Below, piece after piece: positions 1-8,296 of a stretch of DNA of 18,986 nucleotides. Each line of letters starts with the position of its first letter. The stretch's first letter is position 1. The position numbers were made by a program, and so were the translations under genes. The notes under the pieces are model-generated. The model had not been told where the DNA came from and ran no database searches. It saw nothing but the letters and a program-made list of their open reading frames with translations. Source of the stretch: Actinomycetota bacterium (GTDB lineage Bacteria > Actinomycetota > Actinomycetes > Nanopelagicales > Nanopelagicaceae); NCBI GenBank assembly GCA_947496345.1, contig CANMCL010000008.1:1-18986 (forward strand), written 5' to 3'.

Positions 1-523
1 GCCCGCAAGGTCCAGGTACTCCCATCGACCAGAAATTATCGGCCATGTCGCGGCGCTGAATGCGCTCCTTCGGAATTCCGATTTTTTTATGCCAAATATC
101 TGCGGCCTCATCATCGGTGAGGTAAACCGTCACCCACAATTTATCTTCCGGAAAACCATATCCGCCATCGGAGATTGGACGAGTTAAAAGATCCCAAGCT
201 AGTGCGATTGCACCCTCTTTGAAGTAATCTCCGAATGAAAAGTTTCCACACATCTGGAAGAAAGATGCGTGCCTCGTAGTTTTACCAACCTCATCAATAT
301 CTAATGTACGAACGCACTTTTGAACCGAAGTTGCACGTTTGAAAGGCGGCGTGATCTCTCCAAGAAAGTAAGGCTTGAAAGGAACCATGCCGGCATTAAC
401 CAGAAGTAAATTTGGATCATCAGCAATTAAAGATGCTGATGGAACGACAGTGTGTGTTAAACCTTCGCGGTTATCACTCTCGAAAAAGCGCAGCCAGCGC
501 GAACGGATCTCGGCGGATTCCAC
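1..523 (-). CDS. alaS: Alanyl-tRNA synthetase, N-terminal part (cut by window edge)
   Basis: Attaches alanine to tRNA-Ala in the cytoplasm. Only the first 174 codons are inside the window; the rest lies beyond position 1. My translation of the minus strand gives class II AlaRS landmarks: [11 protein letters not shown] near residue 43, the segment [19 protein letters not shown] followed by [13 protein letters not shown] (about 72-104), and [13 protein letters not shown] at the cut end. These belong to the aminoacylation core. The likely start is GTG at 523, giving [10 protein letters not shown], which matches the usual actinobacterial N-terminus. This GTG follows the upstream DUF948 stop in the same frame, after three codons (GCC TAC AAA), and has no good Shine-Dalgarno sequence nearby. 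Translation may therefore depend on the upstream gene. Identity is certain; the start is likely. Confidence 0.97.
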   Translation of the reverse strand, partial: MESAEIRSRWLRFFESDNREGLTHTVVPSASLIADDPNLLLVNAGMVPFKPYFLGEITPPFKRATSVQKCVRTLDIDEVGKTTRHASFFQMCGNFSFGDYFKEGAIALAWDLLTRPISDGGYGFPEDKLWVTVYLTDDEAADIWHKKIGIPKERIQRRDMADNFWSMGVPGPCG

Positions 524-532
524 TTTGTAGGC

Positions 533-904
533 TTACTCGGCCTTCTTCTTCTTTTTCGCCTTGGCCTTCTTCATACCTGCCGCGCTAATTATCGCGCCAG
601 CTACCTTCACTGCCGGCCCGCTCTTATCCATAAAACCTGTTGTGGCATCAGCAACTTTTGTCGTTACATCTTCCACATTCTTGGTGATACGAGCGAAACT
701 TTCTAGCGGGCTATTGATTAATTCAACGGTTCTAGTTGATTCGTGGATTAGCGGCGCAGCCTCATCGGTCATTGTCTTTAGCGAATTCTTTGCTTCGTCA
801 ATAAAGCGACCGACGCGGATGACAGCATAGGAAATAGCAATGGCGATCACGAGAAGAGAGCAAGCAGCAATTATCGTTGCAACCCCGCCTGGACCTGTAA
901 CCAT
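533..904 (-). CDS. DUF948 single-pass membrane protein
   Basis: A 123-residue protein with one hydrophobic segment at about residues 8-30 (IIAACSLLVIAIAISYAVI). A predicted helical, probably coiled-coil region follows (about 35-95), then a strongly basic tail of mostly lysine and alanine (about 111-123). This is the DUF948 family layout; its function is unknown to me. The gene just before alaS is often DUF948 in Actinobacteria, which supports the call. The ATG at 904 has GAAAGG upstream at good spacing. It lies between aspS (47-base gap) and alaS, probably in the same operon. The basic tail could touch nucleic acid or the acidic membrane surface, but that is a guess. Confidence 0.85.
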   Translation of the reverse strand: MVTGPGGVATIIAACSLLVIAIAISYAVIRVGRFIDEAKNSLKTMTDEAAPLIHESTRTVELINSPLESFARITKNVEDVTTKVADATTGFMDKSGPAVKVAGAIISAAGMKKAKAKKKKKAE

Positions 905-951
905 TTTTCGTACCTTTCGTTTCGTTAAGTAGAGCCTACCTGAGAGAGGGC

Positions 952-2700
952 TTAGCCCTTGCTATCGGCTTTCGGTAGCCCATCAATTCCACTCTCTTTT
1001 CGCTGTGCTGGCGTAATCGGTGTTGGTGCTCCGGTTAGCGGATCGCCACCACTCGCAGTCTTGGGAAATGCAATGACCTCTCGAATGGAATCGCTACCGG
1101 TCAATAAGGCGCAAACCCGATCCAAACCGAGTGCGATACCACCGTGAGGAGGTGGGCCATAATTAAATGCTTCCAGTAAAAATCCAAACTTACTTGTGGC
1201 TTCTTCATCGCTAAGTCCGATAACGCTAAAGACATCTTTTTGAATTTGGCGATCATGGATACGAATTGACCCGCCGCCGAGTTCAGTTCCGTTAAGAACA
1301 ATGTCGTATGCGTACGCCAAAGCACTCGCTGGATCTGATGCAAAACTTTTTGTAAATTCTGGCTTAGGGCCAGTAAATGGATGATGAACCGCGGTCCATC
1401 CGCCATTATCAGTTGGCTCAAACATAGGTGCGTCAACCACCCAGAGAAATTCCCATGCGCCCTCAGCTATTAAATTGCAGCGCTTACCAATCTCTAAACG
1501 AACCGCGCCCAATAAAGAAAGTGATGCGCTGCGCTCTCCTGCTGCGAAGAAAATGGCATCTCCCGGATTTGCACCCGCGGCTGCAACGATTCCATTTTGC
1601 TCTTCTTGCGAAATATTCTTAGAGACAGGTCCGCCGAGTGTTCCATCTTCATTAACCAGAATGTAAGCAAGGCCTTTTGCACCGCGGGCTTTAGCCCAAT
1701 CTTGCCAAGCATCTAGCTCACGACGAGGTGAGGACGCTCCTCCTGGCATAACAACGCTACCTACATAAGGCGCTTGGAAAACTCTAAATTCCGTTTTCGC
1801 GAAAAACTTGGTTTGCTCTACCAATTGCAAATCAAAACGTAGATCAGGTTTATCTGAACCATAGTTGTGCATGGCATCGGCATATGTCATATGGCGAATT
1901 GGAGTCTTGATCTCGTACCCAACCGCCTCTTTCCAGATTTTAACCAATAACTTTTCGGCGACTGCCAGAATATCTGCTTGATCAATAAATGACATTTCAA
2001 TATCTAATTGAGTAAATTCTGGTTGACGATCCGCGCGGAAATCTTCGTCACGGAAACAACGCGCAATCTGGTAATAACGCTCCATACCCGCCACCATTAA
2101 CAATTGTTTAAATAGTTGTGGAGACTGAGGAAGGGCGTACCAACTACCGGGCTGTAGCCGGACGGGAACGAGAAAATCGCGTGCGCCTTCTGGGGTACTG
2201 CGCGTTAGGTATGGGGTTTCAATCTCAAGAAAATCAAGATCTTCCATAACGCGGCGAATCGTAGATGTCACCTTCGAGCGAAGGCGTAAATTTGCAGCTG
2301 GTTTTTCGCGACGCAGATCTAAATAGCGATACTTCAACCGAACTTCTTCAGAAATTTCGGAATCATTTCCGCTATCTACTGGGAACGGAAGAGCGGCTGA
2401 TTCGCTGAGTACTTTTACGTCATCGCCCATAATTTCGATTGCACCCGTTGGAAGCGCAGTATTGGCATTTCCTTCGGGCCGAAGAACCACTTCACCTGTG
2501 ATTTGTAGGCACCACTCCGCGCGCAGTTGCCCGGCTAATGCTTCATCACGAATTACTACTTGTACTGAACCTGTCGCATCACGCAGATCGATAAATGCGA
2601 CTCCACCATGATCACGGCGGCGAGCAACCCATCCAGCTAATGAAACTATTTGACCTGCATTGGATGCGCGCAGAGAACCAGCGTCGTGAGTACGTAACAT
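952..2700 (-). CDS. aspS: Aspartyl-tRNA synthetase (possibly also acts on tRNA-Asn)
   Basis: Class IIb synthetase of 582 residues, a normal length for bacterial AspRS. In order: an OB-fold anticodon-binding domain (about 1-105, with [12 protein letters not shown]), motif 1 region with [16 protein letters not shown] (161-176), [11 protein letters not shown] (192-202), motif 2 [18 protein letters not shown] (216-233), the bacterial GAD insertion in the middle, and motif 3 [13 protein letters not shown] (521-533). Residue 31 is histidine and the later loop reads RPEG. In the literature on AspRS specificity, these go with non-discriminating enzymes that also make Asp-tRNA-Asn for GatCAB. The start is ATG at 2700; the nearest G-rich stretch lies rather far upstream. 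It follows hisS by 33 bases, so the two are probably cotranscribed. Confidence 0.97.
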   Translation of the reverse strand: MLRTHDAGSLRASNAGQIVSLAGWVARRRDHGGVAFIDLRDATGSVQVVIRDEALAGQLRAEWCLQITGEVVLRPEGNANTALPTGAIEIMGDDVKVLSESAALPFPVDSGNDSEISEEVRLKYRYLDLRREKPAANLRLRSKVTSTIRRVMEDLDFLEIETPYLTRSTPEGARDFLVPVRLQPGSWYALPQSPQLFKQLLMVAGMERYYQIARCFRDEDFRADRQPEFTQLDIEMSFIDQADILAVAEKLLVKIWKEAVGYEIKTPIRHMTYADAMHNYGSDKPDLRFDLQLVEQTKFFAKTEFRVFQAPYVGSVVMPGGASSPRRELDAWQDWAKARGAKGLAYILVNEDGTLGGPVSKNISQEEQNGIVAAAGANPGDAIFFAAGERSASLSLLGAVRLEIGKRCNLIAEGAWEFLWVVDAPMFEPTDNGGWTAVHHPFTGPKPEFTKSFASDPASALAYAYDIVLNGTELGGGSIRIHDRQIQKDVFSVIGLSDEEATSKFGFLLEAFNYGPPPHGGIALGLDRVCALLTGSDSIREVIAFPKTASGGDPLTGAPTPITPAQRKESGIDGLPKADSKG

Positions 2701-2733
2701 CTGATGTTTGCCCGCCCTTAAGGTGTAAAAACT

Positions 2734-3996
2734 TTAGATAACCCCGAGTAGGGCTTTCTGCAATTCACTAATCTTAACCGAAGTTATGGTGCCATCGCTC
2801 ATGCGTTTGAGTTCTACGATGCCCGAGACCACCTCGTCGCCTCCGATAATCACCACATAACGGGAACCGCTCTTATCGGCAGCTTTCATAGAGCCCTTAA
2901 GTGCGCGATCACCAAAGGCAATCTCTGTACGAATTCCAACACCCCGCAGTTCGGCAGCCAAAGAGAGCGCGACTGACTTCTGTTCTTCACCGAGCGGAAT
3001 TATAAAAAGATCAGAAGTGAACTGGTCATCAGAAATTACACCTTCTGCTTGCGCGGCTAAAAGCGCACGATCAACGCCTAAACCAAAACCAATTCCCGAA
3101 AGTGATTGACCGCCAAGGATTTCCATCAATCCGTCGTAGCGACCTCCCCCACCAATTCCTGACTGCGCACCCAGATCTTCATGAATAAATTCAAAGGTAG
3201 TGCCTGTGTAGTAATCAAGGCCACGAACCATGCGCGGATTGACTTGGTATGAAATACCAAGTTGATCTAAATACTTTTTTACCTGGGTGAAATTAGCGAG
3301 AGATTCTGCAGATAAATAATCTAGAAGCAATGGAGCACCCTGCATGGCAGTCTTCATCTCTGGTCTCTTATCGTCAAATAAGCGAAGCGGATTAATCGCT
3401 GCGCGGTCGCGAGTTGCTTCGTCCAGGTCTAAATTCTCAATGTATTTGAGAAGATCTACCCGATGAGCCGCACGTGAATTGGCGTCACCAAGTGAAGTTA
3501 TTTCTAAGCGATAATTGCGCAACCCGATCGATTTGAACCCTTGGTCCGCAATTGCAATAACTTCTGCATCAATTGCAGGGTCATCTAAACCTATTGCTTC
3601 AATACCCACTTGGTAGAACTGGCGATAACGCCCAGCTTGCGGACGTTCAGCTCTAAAGAATTGTCCGGAATACCAAACCTTAACTGGGAGTTGTCCGCGA
3701 TCTAATCCATTCTCAATCACTGCACGCATTACACCTGCCGTACCTTCAGGACGCAGCGTGATAGATCTGCCACCACGATCTTCGAAGGTGTACATCTCTT
3801 TCGATACGACATCAGTTGATTCACCGACTCCACGCGAAAAAAGCGCGGTATCTTCAAAAACTGGAAGTTCAATTAATTGATATCCCGCCAGTTTTGCTGG
3901 AGCAATTAGTGATTCACGAACCCATTCGAAGGCAGCCGAAAGCGGAGGCGCGTACTCGCTAACCCCTTTAGGCGCTTGAATCTTTTCGTATTTCAT
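2734..3996 (-). CDS. hisS: Histidyl-tRNA synthetase
   Basis: Class II synthetase of 420 residues that charges tRNA-His. Visible landmarks: [11 protein letters not shown] (81-91), motif 2 with [19 protein letters not shown] (113-131), the HisRS-specific block [13 protein letters not shown] (258-270), the second block [11 protein letters not shown] (280-290), and motif 3 [13 protein letters not shown] (301-313). The C-terminal 90 or so residues form the anticodon-binding domain. The ATG at 3996 overlaps the TGA of the upstream metallo-hydrolase (ATGA, 3993-3996), which points to translational coupling. aspS follows 33 bases downstream, a common pairing in Gram-positive bacteria. Length and motifs are complete; nothing looks damaged. 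Confidence 0.98.
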   Translation of the reverse strand: MKYEKIQAPKGVSEYAPPLSAAFEWVRESLIAPAKLAGYQLIELPVFEDTALFSRGVGESTDVVSKEMYTFEDRGGRSITLRPEGTAGVMRAVIENGLDRGQLPVKVWYSGQFFRAERPQAGRYRQFYQVGIEAIGLDDPAIDAEVIAIADQGFKSIGLRNYRLEITSLGDANSRAAHRVDLLKYIENLDLDEATRDRAAINPLRLFDDKRPEMKTAMQGAPLLLDYLSAESLANFTQVKKYLDQLGISYQVNPRMVRGLDYYTGTTFEFIHEDLGAQSGIGGGGRYDGLMEILGGQSLSGIGFGLGVDRALLAAQAEGVISDDQFTSDLFIIPLGEEQKSVALSLAAELRGVGIRTEIAFGDRALKGSMKAADKSGSRYVVIIGGDEVVSGIVELKRMSDGTITSVKISELQKALLGVI

Positions 3997-4649
3997 ACCC
4001 GTAATTCTTTCAGATAAGGGTTATTTTTTCGCTCGAATTTAATTGTTGTCTCCGGACCATGGCCGGGAAGTACGCGTAGATCATCACTTAACGGCAGAAC
4101 TCGCGTCTTCAGCGTCTTAACCATCGCTTCGTGCGAGCCTGAAGGTAGATCAGTTCTGCCAATGGAGCCAGCAAAGAGAACATCTCCCGAAAGGAGTAAT
4201 TCATCATTAATTGAGAACATCGTGCTGCCTTTTGTGTGGCCTGGCGAATGAATTGCTGAGATCTTCATATCTAAAATTTCAATCAAATCACCGTGTCGTA
4301 GATTTCGAGTGTCGTGAGGTTCTTCAAAGGTCATTGCATCAAGAGCCGCAATAAATTCTGCACCGTGAGCACCCTGAGGTTTAAGTAAATACTCACGATC
4401 TTCGGCGTGAATGTAACTAGCAATTCCATAACCATCGGCTAATGGTTTTACCGAAAAAGTATGATCAAGATGTCCGTGCGTGATCAGGGCGGCGACTGGC
4501 TTTAAATTGTTTTCGGCGACAATTGCCTGTATTTCATGCGATATGTCCGGCATTCCTGGATCTACGATTATGCACTCTTGCCCAGTATTGCCCGCGATGA
4601 TCCAGCAGTTGGTCGCGTACATGGGGGCTGGAAATGAGGCGACAAACAT
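3993..4649 (-). CDS. Metallo-beta-lactamase-fold hydrolase, glyoxalase II-like
   Basis: A 218-residue single-domain hydrolase with the metal site of the glyoxalase II branch: THGHLDH gives H58, H60, D62 and H63; SPGH gives H138; SGD gives D156; GHG gives H197. This set normally binds two metal ions. The substrate cannot be read from the sequence. Glyoxalase II (S-lactoylglutathione hydrolase) is the usual label, but actinobacteria generally lack glutathione and the C-terminal substrate-binding domain of true glyoxalase II is absent, so another thioester or ester is likely. It is the first gene of the hisS-aspS block. The ATG at 4649 has AAGGGG upstream (4656-4661). A hydrolase of this family before hisS is common in actinobacteria. 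Confidence 0.9.
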   Translation of the reverse strand: MFVASFPAPMYATNCWIIAGNTGQECIIVDPGMPDISHEIQAIVAENNLKPVAALITHGHLDHTFSVKPLADGYGIASYIHAEDREYLLKPQGAHGAEFIAALDAMTFEEPHDTRNLRHGDLIEILDMKISAIHSPGHTKGSTMFSINDELLLSGDVLFAGSIGRTDLPSGSHEAMVKTLKTRVLPLSDDLRVLPGHGPETTIKFERKNNPYLKELRV

Positions 4650-4790
4650 AAATCACCCCTTCGTAAGCCGATATTTAAGCGCGAATTTTCACTGCGCAGT
4701 AAGACAGGGTACCTTTTATCTCTGCAATACCCGCTCTATACGCACCAACAACGAAGGCTTATTCGAGCCGACGCGCTGAAAGGGAAAACC
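4650..4790. promoter_or_regulatory. Divergent intergenic region driving hydrolase-hisS-aspS and the DUF349 gene
   Basis: These 141 bases are the longest gene-free stretch and the only place where two genes diverge, so promoters for both directions must lie here or inside the gene ends. On the minus strand, an AT-rich TTAAATAT lies about 25 bases before the hydrolase start. On the plus strand, CTATACG near 4735-4741 is a possible -10. No -35 element is convincing in either direction. Both genes have Shine-Dalgarno sequences: AAGGGG for the hydrolase and GAAAGGG at 4778-4784 for the DUF349 gene. A perfect 10-base palindrome lies at 4691-4700. Confidence 0.55.
4691..4700. promoter_or_regulatory. 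Perfect palindrome ACTGCGCAGT, possible operator
   Basis: ACTGCGCAGT equals its own reverse complement and sits close to the middle of the divergent region, 42 bases from the hydrolase start and 91 bases from the DUF349 start. A dimeric regulator could bind such a site. The symmetry does not extend into the flanking bases, and a single short palindrome can arise by chance. I do not recognise it as the site of a known regulator. Confidence 0.25.
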
Positions 4791-6119
4791 ATGACCGAGA
4801 ACGCAACTCCAGGATCTATAAACATCGCACCGATTGCTCCAACAATTCCAAGTGCGGCAAGTGCCTTAATTGGTGATCCTTCAAAATTCGGTCGGGTAGG
4901 CGAAGACGGAACTGTCTATGTGATTACTCCGCAAGGTGAAAAAGCGGTTGGCTCTTATCCCGGAAAGACAGCGGATGAAGCGTTGCAATATTTTGTTCGT
5001 AAATTTGAAGCGTTAGCTTCTGAAGTAGCACTAACTGCAGCAAGAATTACTAGCGGTGCAATGGTGCCATCTGATGCCTATGACGCAGTTAAGAAGTTGC
5101 GTGCACAAGTCTCTGACCTAAACGGCGTCGGTGATTTGGCCGCGCTATCTCTATCTGTAGAACAGATCGAGCCGCTAATTGAAGGCCATCGCGAAGCCTA
5201 TGAAGCGAAGAAGGCTGCCGAAGCAGCAGTCAAGGCTGAGCGCCGAGCACAAGTTTTGATCGAGAAGGAAAAAATTGTTGCCGAGGCAGAATCCCTCGCG
5301 CTTTCTGAGAATTGGAAAGTTACCGGCGATCGCTTGAAGACTCTTTTGGACGAGTGGAAATCTGCGCCACGCTTAGATAAGAAAGCTGATGCAGATCTAT
5401 GGAAACGCTTCTCTGCCTCAAGAAACAAATTTGATAAGCGTCGTCGCACTCACTTTGCTGCGCTCGAAGAGACAACCTCAAAAGTTTCAGCGGCAAAGAA
5501 AGCACTTGTCGCCGAAGCAACCACTCTGGCGACTTCAACTGAGTGGGTACCAACCGCTCGTAAATTTAAGACTTTGATGGATCAATGGAAGGCTGCTGGT
5601 CGTGGCAAGCCGAGCGAAGATGCAAAATTGTGGGCGAAATTTAAAGCCGCACAGGATCAATTCTTCACCGCAAAGAACGCTGATCTAGAAAAGCGTGAAG
5701 TTTCCATGTCTGCCAATTTAATCAAGCGTGAAGAGCTAATTGTGCAGATTGAAGCGCTGGTTCCATTCACTGATGTGAAGGCCGCTAAAAACGCTTTCCG
5801 CGAACTATCACGTTCCTGGGAAAAAATCGGCATCACTCATCGCGATAAGCGTTCGGCAATGGATGCACGAGTTGCCAAAGTAGAAGAAGCGATCAAGAGC
5901 GCTGAGGCAGAAATTTGGCGCAAGACTGATCCTGCAGCTAAAGCGCGCGCTGCTGATGTTGTTAAGCAACTTGCCGACTCAATTGCTAATTACGAAAAAA
6001 TCGCAGCGAAGTCAGCGGCTGCTGGTAATTCAAAGAAGGTTCAAGAGGCCCTTGAATCCGCATCGGCTCGTAAGCTTTGGCTTGCAGATGCTGAAAAGGC
6101 TTTAGCCGAATTTAATTAA
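4791..6119 (+). CDS. DUF349 repeat protein, soluble and alpha-helical
   Basis: A 442-residue protein with no signal peptide or membrane segment. The N-terminus (1-60) is low complexity and then contains FGRVGEDGTVYVITPQGEK, a beta-rich stretch seen in actinobacterial members. The rest is charged helix with about three DUF349 units: one around 160-225 (ENWKVTGDRLKTLLDEWK), one around 240-300 (STEWVPTARKFKTLMDQWK), and a diverged one around 310-375 (KNAFRELSRSWEKIG). The family's molecular role is not established, as far as I know. It is the only plus-strand gene here. A DUF349 gene facing away from its neighbours between rel and the hisS hydrolase is typical of actinobacteria. The ATG at 4791 has GAAAGGG six bases upstream. 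Its stop overlaps that of rel. Confidence 0.9.
   Translation: MTENATPGSINIAPIAPTIPSAASALIGDPSKFGRVGEDGTVYVITPQGEKAVGSYPGKTADEALQYFVRKFEALASEVALTAARITSGAMVPSDAYDAVKKLRAQVSDLNGVGDLAALSLSVEQIEPLIEGHREAYEAKKAAEAAVKAERRAQVLIEKEKIVAEAESLALSENWKVTGDRLKTLLDEWKSAPRLDKKADADLWKRFSASRNKFDKRRRTHFAALEETTSKVSAAKKALVAEATTLATSTEWVPTARKFKTLMDQWKAAGRGKPSEDAKLWAKFKAAQDQFFTAKNADLEKREVSMSANLIKREELIVQIEALVPFTDVKAAKNAFRELSRSWEKIGITHRDKRSAMDARVAKVEEAIKSAEAEIWRKTDPAAKARAADVVKQLADSIANYEKIAAKSAAAGNSKKVQEALESASARKLWLADAEKALAEFN
6112..6119. other. Palindromic TTAATTAA supplying the stop codons of two converging genes
   Basis: The DUF349 gene ends with TAA at 6117-6119 on the plus strand, and rel ends with TAA on the minus strand (6118-6116). 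Both stops lie in the self-complementary octamer TTAATTAA, so the coding regions overlap by four bases. There is no space for a dedicated terminator between them, and I see no GC-rich hairpin with a T-run just inside either gene. Confidence 0.9.
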
Positions 6120-8269
6120 TTTCGGTAGACGTCGTACACGCCATCAACGGCGCGAACGGCGGCTAATACAGAATCTAAATGAGTGGCATCTGCCATCTCA
6201 AAGGTAAATTTTGAAATAGCAGTACGGTCTTTCGAGGTATTAACCGAAGCGCTCAAGATATTTACATGCTGCTCAGAAAGTGTGCGAGTAACGTCAGCCA
6301 ACAGGCGCGGACGATCTAACGCCTCTACTTGGATATTGACTAAGAAGACGCTGCTTGCGCCATCCAACCATTTAACATTTGCAATTCTCTCACCTTGATT
6401 TTCCTTCAAATCTGCAGCATTGATGCAGTCCTCACGGTGTACTGATATTCCGCTTCCCTTTGTGATGAAACCAATGATGGGATCTCCTGGAACCGGAGTG
6501 CAGCAACGTGCAAGTTTTACTAGAACATCTCCGACGCCTTCAACTTCAATTGAACTACTGGAACGACGTACAGAGTGTGAACCAGTTGGAATCTGTTCCA
6601 TCGTAGGTTCGGGATGTGAATCTTCAACACCAAGGGATTGCACCAACTTCTCGATAATTGATGCTGCTGAAACGTGTCCGTCTCCTACGGCGCTGTATAA
6701 AGCAGATATATCGGGATAGCGAAGATCATGGGCTAACTCAAGAAGTGAGTGACCTGCAAATATCTTCTGAAGAGGTAAACCAGCTTTGCGCATTTGGCGA
6801 GCAATTGACTCACGTCCGGCATCGACCGCCTCTTCGCGACGCTCCTTACTAAAATGCGCTTTAATCTTTGAACGCGCTCTTGGCGACTTAACGAAATTGA
6901 GCCAATCTCGTGAAGGTCCAGCGTTCTCACTTTTATTTGTAACGATTTCAACCACGTCGCCATTGACCAGTCGTGAATCCAACGGAACTAAGCGACCATT
7001 AACTTTTGCACCAGCGCAGCGACTGCCGACATCGGTGTGAACTGAGTAAGCGAAATCGACTGGTGTTGAGCCCCCGGGTAGCGCGATAACGCTCCCCTTC
7101 GGCGTAAAGACGAAAACTTCTGGTGAACCTAGATCAAAGCGGAGCGCTTCAAGAAATTCAGATGGGTCTTCAGTCTCTTTCTGCCATTCGTGAAGCTGGC
7201 GCAGCCACAACATTTCTGGCGATGATGAATTGGATTCACTCCCCTGCTTATATTTCCAGTGCGCGGCGATACCAAATTCGGCACGTGAGTGCATATCAAA
7301 GGTTCTAATCTGGATTTCAATCGCTTTACCGTTGGGCCCGATCACTGTTGTGTGAAGAGATTGGTACAGGTTGAACTTTGGCATGGCGATGTAATCTTTA
7401 AATCGTCCAGGAATTGGAGACCATCTCGCGTGGATTGACCCTAAAACACCATAACAATCACGCACATCGTTTACGAGAACGCGAATTCCAACAAGATCGT
7501 AAATATCATTGAAATCACGGCCGCGGACCACCATCTTTTGATAGACACTGAAGAAATGTTTCTTACGACCCGTAACTGTCGCCGTTATCGCATCACGTGA
7601 TAAATCGGACTGCACAGCATCGATTACTTCTTGAGTCAAGGCATCACGTGAAGGCGAACGTTCTGCAACCAAGCGGGAGATCTCTTCAAATTTCTTTGGC
7701 TCTAGAACCTCGAAAGATAGATCTTCCAACTCCCACTTAATCGCATTCATACCCAGGCGGTGGGCAAGTGGGGCGTAAATATCGAGCGTCTCGCGTGCTT
7801 TACGCTCAGCACTTTCAGCCGAGACAAACTTCCACGTACGAGCATTATGTAAACGATCTGCCAACTTAATAACCAAAACGCGAATGTCGCGCGACATGGC
7901 TACGACCATTTTGCGAACAGTCTCGGCTTCCGCAGTAGGTCCGTAAGTTAACTTATCTAGTTTGGTAACACCATCGACCAAGTTCGCAATCTCATCGCCG
8001 AAGTCTGTGCGCAACTGCGCTAGCGAGTAAGGCGTATCTTCGATTGTGTCGTGCAGTAGGGAAGCGATTATCGTCGTGTCATTTAAACCAAGTTCCGCAA
8101 GAATCTGTGAAACGGCGACGGGATGAGTTATGTACTCCTCCCCAGATTTGCGCATCTGGCCAAGGTGGGCGGTCTTTGCGATTTCAAATGCGCGTTCTAC
8201 ATCCGCCAGTCGACTAGAAGGATGGTTCTCCTTCAGCGTTCCTAGAAGTGGAGCCACTAAAGCATTCAT
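6116..8269 (-). CDS. rel: Bifunctional (p)ppGpp synthetase/hydrolase (RelA/SpoT homologue)
   Basis: Makes and degrades the stringent-response alarmone (p)ppGpp. At 717 residues it is a full-length long RSH protein. Hydrolase HD domain: H49, LLHDTIED (71-78) and the later LADRLHN (137-142), all intact. Synthetase domain: about 235-345, with RFKD at 289-292, the charge pattern of bifunctional enzymes rather than the EXDD of synthesis-only RelA, and YQSLHTTV (302-309). Then a TGS domain (about 384-445), the conserved ARCCTPVPGD (587-596) and an ACT domain (about 640-717). The ATG at 8269 has GAGGTAAGG upstream. Only 27 bases separate it from secF, so cotranscription is likely. No degenerate catalytic residue was seen, and it is the only RSH in view. 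Confidence 0.97.
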   Translation of the reverse strand: MNALVAPLLGTLKENHPSSRLADVERAFEIAKTAHLGQMRKSGEEYITHPVAVSQILAELGLNDTTIIASLLHDTIEDTPYSLAQLRTDFGDEIANLVDGVTKLDKLTYGPTAEAETVRKMVVAMSRDIRVLVIKLADRLHNARTWKFVSAESAERKARETLDIYAPLAHRLGMNAIKWELEDLSFEVLEPKKFEEISRLVAERSPSRDALTQEVIDAVQSDLSRDAITATVTGRKKHFFSVYQKMVVRGRDFNDIYDLVGIRVLVNDVRDCYGVLGSIHARWSPIPGRFKDYIAMPKFNLYQSLHTTVIGPNGKAIEIQIRTFDMHSRAEFGIAAHWKYKQGSESNSSSPEMLWLRQLHEWQKETEDPSEFLEALRFDLGSPEVFVFTPKGSVIALPGGSTPVDFAYSVHTDVGSRCAGAKVNGRLVPLDSRLVNGDVVEIVTNKSENAGPSRDWLNFVKSPRARSKIKAHFSKERREEAVDAGRESIARQMRKAGLPLQKIFAGHSLLELAHDLRYPDISALYSAVGDGHVSAASIIEKLVQSLGVEDSHPEPTMEQIPTGSHSVRRSSSSIEVEGVGDVLVKLARCCTPVPGDPIIGFITKGSGISVHREDCINAADLKENQGERIANVKWLDGASSVFLVNIQVEALDRPRLLADVTRTLSEQHVNILSASVNTSKDRTAISKFTFEMADATHLDSVLAAVRAVDGVYDVYRN

Positions 8270-8296
8270 TTTGGCAGCCTTACCTCTGAAAAGATT

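Noticed and set aside
948..958. Near-palindrome GGGCTTAGCCC at the aspS stop as a terminator
   Set aside because: The stem is five base pairs with a one-base loop (or three with a larger loop), and no T-run follows on the minus strand. It is more likely coincidence within a probable operon.
1101..1436. A 111-codon minus-strand frame inside aspS
   Set aside because: It is a shifted frame within the coding sequence of motif-complete AspRS and has no ribosome site or domain.
4480..4779. A 99-codon plus-strand frame reaching into the divergent intergenic region
   Set aside because: Over half is antisense to the conserved metal-binding hydrolase, there is no domain or good ribosome site, and it ends just before the DUF349 start. 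It is a chance frame.
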